Below are positions 60,958-64,000 of a stretch of DNA of 64,000 nt, piece after piece. The DNA lies in the NCBI RefSeq assembly GCF_018279165.1, contig NZ_CP047289.1, forward strand, positions 1,929,001 to 1,993,000. Reading direction: 5' to 3'. The stretch is from Falsirhodobacter algicola. GTDB lineage: Bacteria; Pseudomonadota; Alphaproteobacteria; Rhodobacterales; Rhodobacteraceae. The notes under the pieces are model-generated. The model did no database searches. It was not told the origin of the DNA and saw only the letters and a program-made list of their open reading frames with translations. The translations under genes and the position numbers were made by a program. The stretch's first letter is position 1. Each line of letters begins with the position of its first letter.

Positions 60958-63900
60958 ATGGCTCAGAGCTACGTTGGCCAGAAGCGCATCCGCCGTTACT
61001 TCGGAAAAATCCGTGAAGTTCTGGAAATGCCGAACCTCATCGAGGTTCAGAAATCCTCCTACGATCTTTTCCTGAAGTCGGGTGAAGGCCCGAAGGCGTC
61101 CGATGGCGAGGGGATCCAAGGCGTCTTCCAGTCGGTCTTCCCGATCAAGGACTTCAACGAGACGGCGGTCCTCGAATTCGTGAAATACGAACTTGAGAAG
61201 CCCAAATACGACGTGGACGAGTGCCAGCAGCGCGACATGACCTATGCCGCGCCGCTGAAGGTCACGCTGCGTCTGATCGTCTTCGATGTCGATGAAACCT
61301 CGGGCAACCGCTCGGTCAAGGACATCAAGGAGCAGGACGTCTACATGGGCGACATGCCCCTGATGACGTCGAACGGCACGTTCATCGTCAACGGGACCGA
61401 ACGGGTGATCGTGTCCCAGATGCACCGCTCGCCGGGTGTGTTCTTCGACCACGACAAGGGCAAGACCCACTCCTCGGGCAAGCTGCTCTTCGCCTGCCGC
61501 ATCATTCCCTATCGCGGCTCGTGGCTCGATTTCGAATTCGACGCCAAGGATATCGTGTTCGCACGCATCGACCGTCGCCGCAAACTGCCGGTGACGACGC
61601 TGCTCTATGCCCTGGGCCTCGACCAGGAAGCGATCATGTCGCAGTATTACGACACGGTCAGCTACACCTACGAGAAGAACAAGGGCTGGGTCACGCGCTT
61701 CTTCCCCGAACGTGTGCGCGGCACGCGTCCGGCGTTCGATCTGGTGGATGCCGCCACGGGCGAAGTGATCTGCAAGGCCGGCGACAAGATGACGCCGCGC
61801 ATGGTCAAGAAGCTGATCGACGACGGCGACGTGAAGGAGCTGCTGCTGCCCTTCGACCGCATCATCGGTCGCTATGTCGCGCAGGACATCATCAACGAAG
61901 AAACCGGTGAGATCTACGTCGAAGCCGGTGACGAGCTGACGATGGAATACGATCGCAGCGGCGAAGTGAAGGGCGGCACCCTGAAGGTGCTGCTGGATCA
62001 GGGCATCACCGAGATCCCGGTCCTCGACATCGACGGCGTCAATGTCGGCCCCTACATCCGCAACACGATGGCGGCGGACAAGAACATGAACCGCGACAGC
62101 GCGCTCATGGACATCTACCGCGTCATGCGTCCGGGCGAACCGCCCACCGTCGAAGCCGCCTCGAACCTGTTCGAGACGCTGTTCTTCGACGCCGAGCGTT
62201 ACGATCTTTCCGCGGTGGGCCGCGTGAAGATGAACATGCGCCTGAACCTCGACAAGCCGGACACGCAGCGGACGCTGGACCGCGACGACATCATCTCCTG
62301 CATCAAGGCGCTGACGGAACTGCGCGACGGCAAGGGTGAGATCGACGACATCGACCACCTCGGCAACCGCCGCGTCCGTTCGGTCGGCGAGCTGATGGAG
62401 AACCAGTACCGCGTCGGGCTGCTCCGGATGGAGCGCGCGATCAAGGAACGCATGTCCTCGGTCGAGATCGACACGATCATGCCGCAGGATCTGATCAACG
62501 CGAAGCCCGCGGCAGCGGCGGTGCGTGAATTCTTCGGCTCCTCGCAGCTGTCGCAGTTCATGGACCAAACGAACCCGCTGTCGGAAGTGACGCACAAGCG
62601 GCGTCTGTCGGCGCTCGGGCCGGGGGGTCTGACGCGGGAGCGTGCGGGCTTCGAGGTTCGCGACGTTCACCCGACTCACTATGGCCGGATGTGCCCGATC
62701 GAGACGCCCGAAGGTCAGAACATCGGTCTGATCAACTCGCTGGCCACCTTCGCGCGGGTGAACAAGTACGGCTTCATCGAAACGCCCTACCGCAAGGTGG
62801 TGGACGGCCAAGTCACCGACGAGGTGGTCTACATCTCCGCGACCGAGGAGATGCGCCACACCGTCGCGCAGGCCAACGCCACGATCGACGCCGATGGCCG
62901 CTTCACCAGCGATCTCATCTCCACCCGCCGCGCGGGCGAGTTCATGCTGAACCCGCCGGAGGCCGTGGACCTGATCGACGTGTCGCCGAAACAGCTGGTC
63001 TCGGTTGCGGCCTCGCTGATTCCGTTCCTCGAAAACGACGACGCCAACCGTGCTCTGATGGGTTCGAACATGCAGCGTCAGGCGGTTCCGCTGCTGCAGT
63101 CGGACGCTCCCTTCGTCGGCACGGGGATCGAGGCGGTCGTCGCCCGCGATTCCGGTGCGGCCATCATGGCCCGCCGCGCCGGTGTGATCGACCAAGTGGA
63201 CGCGACCCGTATCGTCGTCCGCGCGACCGAGATGCTGGAGCCGGGCGAGCCGGGCGTGGACATCTACCGTCTGCGCAAGTTCAAACGCTCGAACCAGTCG
63301 TCCTGCATCAACCAGCGTCCGCTGGTGAAGGTGGGCGAACAGGTGGTGCGCGGTCAGGTCGTCGCCGACGGCCCGAACACCGACATGGGCGAACTGGCCC
63401 TCGGCCGGAACGTGATCGTCGCGTTCATGCCGTGGAACGGTTACAACTACGAGGACTCGATCCTGATCTCGGAGCGCATCCTGAAGGATGACGTCTTCAC
63501 CTCGATCCACATCGAGGAATACGAGGTCGCGGCCCGCGATACCAAGCTCGGGCCGGAAGAGATCACGCGCGACATCCCGAACGTCGGCGAGGAAGCCCTG
63601 CGCAACCTCGACGAGGCCGGCATCGTCTATATCGGCGCCGAAGTGCAGCCGGGCGACATTCTGGTCGGCAAGATCACCCCGAAGGGCGAAAGCCCGATGA
63701 CGCCGGAGGAGAAACTGCTCCGCGCCATCTTCGGTGAGAAGGCTTCGGACGTGCGCGACACCTCGCTGCGTCTGCCCCCGGGCGCCTATGGCACGATCGT
63801 CGAGGTCCGCGTCTTCAACCGTCACGGTGTGGACAAGGACGAACGCGCGCTGCAGATCGAGCGCGAGGAAGTGGAACGTCTGTCGCGCGACCGCGACGAC

Positions 63901-64000
63901 GAACTCGCGATCCTCGACCGCAACATCTACTCGCGTCTGCGCACGCTGCTGCTGGGCAAGACCGCGGTGAAGGGTCCGAAGGGCATCAAGTCCGGCTCGA
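60958..64000 (+). CDS. rpoB: RNA polymerase beta subunit (3'-truncated by window edge)
   Basis: About 1014 of ~1380 codons are present. It is the catalytic subunit of RNA polymerase. [20 protein letters not shown] begins it; the rifampicin-pocket segment [18 protein letters not shown] then [20 protein letters not shown] is wild-type in its key Asp, His and Ser positions, so rifampicin sensitivity is expected. [20 protein letters not shown] and [15 protein letters not shown] follow. GAAAGGTGACC precedes the ATG by a few bases. Confidence 0.98.
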   Translation, partial: MAQSYVGQKRIRRYFGKIREVLEMPNLIEVQKSSYDLFLKSGEGPKASDGEGIQGVFQSVFPIKDFNETAVLEFVKYELEKPKYDVDECQQRDMTYAAPLKVTLRLIVFDVDETSGNRSVKDIKEQDVYMGDMPLMTSNGTFIVNGTERVIVSQMHRSPGVFFDHDKGKTHSSGKLLFACRIIPYRGSWLDFEFDAKDIVFARIDRRRKLPVTTLLYALGLDQEAIMSQYYDTVSYTYEKNKGWVTRFFPERVRGTRPAFDLVDAATGEVICKAGDKMTPRMVKKLIDDGDVKELLLPFDRIIGRYVAQDIINEETGEIYVEAGDELTMEYDRSGEVKGGTLKVLLDQGITEIPVLDIDGVNVGPYIRNTMAADKNMNRDSALMDIYRVMRPGEPPTVEAASNLFETLFFDAERYDLSAVGRVKMNMRLNLDKPDTQRTLDRDDIISCIKALTELRDGKGEIDDIDHLGNRRVRSVGELMENQYRVGLLRMERAIKERMSSVEIDTIMPQDLINAKPAAAAVREFFGSSQLSQFMDQTNPLSEVTHKRRLSALGPGGLTRERAGFEVRDVHPTHYGRMCPIETPEGQNIGLINSLATFARVNKYGFIETPYRKVVDGQVTDEVVYISATEEMRHTVAQANATIDADGRFTSDLISTRRAGEFMLNPPEAVDLIDVSPKQLVSVAASLIPFLENDDANRALMGSNMQRQAVPLLQSDAPFVGTGIEAVVARDSGAAIMARRAGVIDQVDATRIVVRATEMLEPGEPGVDIYRLRKFKRSNQSSCINQRPLVKVGEQVVRGQVVADGPNTDMGELALGRNVIVAFMPWNGYNYEDSILISERILKDDVFTSIHIEEYEVAARDTKLGPEEITRDIPNVGEEALRNLDEAGIVYIGAEVQPGDILVGKITPKGESPMTPEEKLLRAIFGEKASDVRDTSLRLPPGAYGTIVEVRVFNRHGVDKDERALQIEREEVERLSRDRDDELAILDRNIYSRLRTLLLGKTAVKGPKGIKSGS

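Noticed and set aside
62520-62620. Gln-Thr-Asn instead of Gln-Asn-Asn in the RpoB rifampicin region
   Set aside because: Key resistance positions are wild-type and the Thr is, as far as I recall, common in Alphaproteobacteria.
60319-63825. Very long open frame antisense to rplL-rpoB (over 1,100 codons)
   Set aside because: GC-rich shadow of rpoB; no domain or start signal, and the sense frame is certain.

Overview
The window is GC-rich, tightly packed bacterial chromosome. Gene content, gene order and motifs point to an alphaproteobacterium of the Rhodobacteraceae/Rhodobacterales. Evidence includes DUF1491 and DUF3576 proteins, a short HprK with ChvI/ChvG beside pckA, a tandem DUF2062 pair, and the order folK-rpoZ-relA-pdxJ-acpS-lepB-rnc-era-recO. 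Genus cannot be fixed from this sequence alone. No insertion sequence, prophage, integrase, CRISPR array or plasmid function was seen. It is mostly core genome. ribA is cut at the left edge and rpoB at the right edge.

Layout. 1-9.96 kb: ribA and an L,D-transpeptidase, then YggS, a porin, a DUF3576 lipoprotein, accD-folC, an RTX-repeat protein, rpsO and pnp. 10-27.5 kb: a metabolic stretch with an aromatic aminotransferase, sseA, smpB, dapA, a soluble lytic transglycosylase, a DMT permease, mnmD with a divergent FAD partner, a secreted EEP-family hydrolase, leuC-leuD, cinA-GNAT-OmpA, fghA, DUF188, a glycosyltransferase-like protein and a MalY-type enzyme. 27.5-33.1 kb: two tandem peptide deformylases (the second lacks catalytic residues), fmt, an Nramp-like carrier, rnhA, a 33-residue protein, ispH and a NYN-domain protein. 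33.2-43.1 kb: folK, rpoZ, relA/spoT, two DUF2062 proteins, pdxJ, acpS, lepB, rnc, era, DUF1491, recO and a TauE/SafE permease. 43.1-48.7 kb: pckA divergent from chvI-chvG-hprK-rapZ-EIIA(Man)-HPr, which links two-component sensing, HPr phosphorylation and gluconeogenesis. 48.7-54.97 kb: etfB-etfA, an SDR with a two-helix membrane protein, an SH3 protein, parC and a lipoprotein. 55-64 kb: tuf, two small related exported proteins, tRNA-Trp, secE, nusG, rplKA, rplJL and rpoB, with clear terminators, promoters and leader hairpins.

Many neighbouring genes share ATGA, GTGA, TTGA or TGATG junctions, so translational coupling is the main operon glue here. The most unusual items are: the catalytically degenerate second deformylase; a ChvG-like kinase with almost no periplasmic domain; three AGCGCAA repeats at exact 19-bp spacing between pckA and chvI; a pair of small exported paralogues near tuf; an Nramp relative lacking the canonical metal-site motifs; and several micro-ORFs or structured leaders (leuC, pnp, secE-nusG). 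I did not find a clearly new multi-gene system. The best candidates for undescribed biology are these small proteins and leaders.
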